This document shows, one piece after another, positions 24,257-26,304 of a stretch of DNA of 26,304 nucleotides. Made by a program: the position numbers and the translations under genes. The stretch is from Phycisphaerales bacterium UBA2421. GTDB lineage: Bacteria > Planctomycetota > Phycisphaerae > Tepidisphaerales > Tepidisphaeraceae. The DNA lies in assembly GCA_002343075.1 (NCBI GenBank), contig DDRH01000054.1:354-26657 (forward strand), in the 5' to 3' direction. How positions within the stretch are numbered: the stretch's first letter is position 1; each line of letters opens with the position of its first letter. The notes below the pieces were generated by a model. The model was not told the DNA's origin and searched no databases. It was given only the letters and a program-made list of their open reading frames with translations.

Positions 24257-25228
24257 ATGGATTACCTCGTCAGCCCGAATAGCGCAGGTGCCCTAGTGTC
24301 CAAAGGCGATATTGATCGAATCCGCCAGAGTATTCAGAAGGTTTTTCTCGGCCATCCCCGTGCAATCGACCTGCTGCTGACGGGCCTGATCGCCCGCGGG
24401 CATGTGCTGATTGAAGATGTTCCCGGTGTTGGCAAAACCGTGCTCGCCAAGGCGCTGGCTAAGAGCATTGATTGTCGGTTTAACCGCATACAGCTAACCC
24501 CCGACCTGCTTCCCGGCGATGTGCTCGGCGTGGCGGTCTACAACAGTCAGGCGGCGCAGTTCGATTTCAAGCCGGGTCCGATCTTTGCCAATATTGTTCT
24601 CGCCGATGAGATTAACCGTACCACGCCGCGCACCCAGTCGGCATTGCTCGAAGCGATGAGCGAAGAGCAGGTGAGCATCGAAAACGAGACGCGAAAGCTC
24701 GAACGGCCATTTATGGTGGTCGCAACACAGAATCCGTTCGAGTTTGAGGGAACCTATCTACTGCCGGAGAATCAACTCGACCGGTTTTTGTTACGCGTGA
24801 GTGTCGGGTACCCCGATCGCGCTTCTGAACAGAAAATCCTGACGCAACAGCCGTCGCGGCAGGCACTTGACCAGTTGCAGCCTGTGATTCACGCCGATGA
24901 TGTGGTGCGCCTGCAGGACATGGTGCCAAGTGTCAAGCTCGATACGACGGTGGTTGAATACCTGCTCGACCTCGTCGACTCCACGCGTGACCACGATCAG
25001 TTGCATCTCGGCGTTTCGCCGCGGGGTGCGATTGCGCTGACAAACGCGTGTCAGGCGTGGGCCATCATCAACGGCCGGGATTATGTCACTCCTGATGATG
25101 TGAAGATGCTTTTCGTACCCTGCTGCGCCCACCGCGTGATCAGTAAGACATTTCTTCACAACGGCGATGCGGACGCCACCGCGCGCGTGCTGAAACAGAT
25201 TCTGGATACTGTGCCAATAAGGAGTTAG
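24257..25228 (+). CDS. MoxR family AAA+ ATPase
   Basis: A 323-residue cytoplasmic AAA+ chaperone-like ATPase. Walker A is EDVPGVGKT (residues 53-61), Walker B is NIVLADEINRT, the sensor region is VVATQNPFEFEGTYLLPENQ, and the arginine-finger segment QLDRFLL follows. A C-terminal lid domain contains LGVSPRGAIALTNACQAWAI and YVTPDDV. MoxR proteins act with DUF58 and vWA proteins, often to insert metals or assemble envelope complexes. The DUF58 gene follows 97 bases downstream. The ATG at 24257 has AAGG seven bases before it. It lies 32 bases after the DUF5522 stop and could be read through from the riboswitch transcript. Confidence 0.93.
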   Translation: MDYLVSPNSAGALVSKGDIDRIRQSIQKVFLGHPRAIDLLLTGLIARGHVLIEDVPGVGKTVLAKALAKSIDCRFNRIQLTPDLLPGDVLGVAVYNSQAAQFDFKPGPIFANIVLADEINRTTPRTQSALLEAMSEEQVSIENETRKLERPFMVVATQNPFEFEGTYLLPENQLDRFLLRVSVGYPDRASEQKILTQQPSRQALDQLQPVIHADDVVRLQDMVPSVKLDTTVVEYLLDLVDSTRDHDQLHLGVSPRGAIALTNACQAWAIINGRDYVTPDDVKMLFVPCCAHRVISKTFLHNGDADATARVLKQILDTVPIRS

Positions 25229-25325
25229 CAGCCAGAGAAGGCGTGACGAGTCGAATTGATTGCCTGTCCTCTTTCGCGCCCACCCCCTGCCGCACTCTGA
25301 CATTCCGACTGCTGACGGCTTTGCA

Positions 25326-26304
25326 ATGATGTTTCGCCGACGACGCAAATCTCCGGTTGACGCGACGCCCGTCCGTAGGCGGCCATCGATGGATCTTTCA
25401 CTAACCGGCTTGATCTATCTCTCGCTGATGATGTTTATGGGCCTCGCGGCGATTAACACGCAGGCCAACCTGCTTTTCGGTGTATTTGGACTGATGATTG
25501 GCATTGTGCTTGTGGCGTATTGGATCAGTGGTGTGGTTTTACGCCGACTCGAACTCTCCCGGCGGCTGCCCGATCATGCGACGGTGGGAGAGCCGACGAG
25601 CGTTGCCTACGATTTTGTGAATCGCAAGCGGTTTTGGCCAAGTCTTTCCATTACCGTTTCAGAACTCGATGGCGTGGAGGGATTTCACAAGCAACCCCAC
25701 GGCTACCTGCTTCACGCCGCCGCGGGGCGAACGGCGTCGATCCCGGTCGAGTTGATTCCCAAGCGCCGCGGGCGACATTCGCTCGGGGTGCACCAGATCA
25801 GCACCAGCTTTCCCTTCGGTTTCATCAAACGCGCGATCGAGCGAAAGAAACTTGATACGCTGCTGGTGTACCCGGCGATCGGCCAGGTCGATCCGAAGTT
25901 GCTGCAACTGGCGCGCTCTGCGGAAACCATCGGCCCGACCGTTCGCCCAAGGCGGGGAGGCATGGATGAATTCTACGGGCTAAAAGAATATCGCACCGGC
26001 GAAAATCCGCGAATGATTTACTGGAGACGGTCTGCACGCACCGGCACGCTGGTGACCCGCGAAATGACACACGTCTCCCCGCCGCGACTGATGATTCTCG
26101 TCGACACATACCTTCCCGAGCGCACCCCCGCGGCGCATGCCGACGTCGAAATGTGTATTGCCATGGCTGCCTCGCTGGCGAGTTATGCGATTGAAGCCGA
26201 GTTGCCGGTCGGCTTGACGGCATGGAACGAGGGCTGGACGTCACTCGAGCCAGCGCGGGGCAAGCGACACCGGTGCGAACTGCCGTCGATGCTGGCATCC
26301 CTGC
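25326..26304 (+). CDS. DUF58 domain protein, C-terminus cut by window edge
   Basis: An open frame from ATG 25326 (a second ATG follows directly) to the window end, 326 visible residues. A basic N-terminus (MMFRRRRKSP) precedes two membrane helices (LTGLIYLSLMMFMGLAAI and LLFGVFGLMIGIVLVAYWI). A beta-rich periplasmic part follows. The DUF58 signature at about 212-248 is visible as LKEYRTGENPRMIYWRRSAR and LVTREM. The next segment (RLMILVDTYLP) begins the vWA-like half that runs off the window. It forms the usual pair with the MoxR ATPase upstream. The BatA-like partner is encoded elsewhere in the window. Confidence 0.9.
   Translation, partial: MMFRRRRKSPVDATPVRRRPSMDLSLTGLIYLSLMMFMGLAAINTQANLLFGVFGLMIGIVLVAYWISGVVLRRLELSRRLPDHATVGEPTSVAYDFVNRKRFWPSLSITVSELDGVEGFHKQPHGYLLHAAAGRTASIPVELIPKRRGRHSLGVHQISTSFPFGFIKRAIERKKLDTLLVYPAIGQVDPKLLQLARSAETIGPTVRPRRGGMDEFYGLKEYRTGENPRMIYWRRSARTGTLVTREMTHVSPPRLMILVDTYLPERTPAAHADVEMCIAMAASLASYAIEAELPVGLTAWNEGWTSLEPARGKRHRCELPSMLASL

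Overview
The window reads like a chromosomal stretch of a GC-rich Planctomycetota bacterium, most likely Phycisphaerae-like. This is inferred from the combination of PEP-CTERM surface proteins, a prepilin-like protein with an H-X9-DG motif, a TMTC-like membrane protein with TPR repeats, RHS remnants carrying a dockerin-like insert, and a MoxR/DUF58/BatA gene set. No rRNA or tRNA gene was seen, so the taxonomy rests on protein style only.

Layout: 1-3135 (minus strand) holds a secreted prolyl oligopeptidase that runs off the left edge and a parvulin-type lipoprotein foldase. 3321-3743 (plus) is a PilZ protein. It is followed by a decayed copy of the foldase leader and signal peptide, an array of four 42-bp imperfect repeats, and a conserved hypothetical gene (4211-4909). 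4961-9580 (minus) is a tight ATPase / binding protein / fused permease ABC operon of the ferric-iron type, preceded on the same strand by a TMTC-like membrane-TPR protein (9682-11811). 12002-14601 (plus) is a PEP-CTERM protein overlapping by one base with a phosphodiesterase-TPR protein.

14602-16250 is accessory DNA. It has a helically phased GGGTCCC array, an RHS core scrap, a previously hidden 57-residue two-helix membrane protein, and an N-terminally truncated RHS gene with a cysteine-rich, GC-poor tip. This looks like a displaced RHS tip/immunity cassette. 16266-19312 (minus) carries a BatA-like protein with a degenerate vWA domain, a conserved secreted partner and another secreted hypothetical. 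truD (19439-20740) faces a small membrane protein (20747-21199).

21327-24224 is the second highlight. A promoter and a well-formed cobalamin riboswitch stand upstream of two exported PEP-CTERM proteins, the second fused in frame to a type IV pilin-like protein, and then a small DUF5522 protein. This suggests a B12-responsive cell-surface system of undescribed function. 24257-26304 begins a MoxR-DUF58 operon that runs off the right edge.
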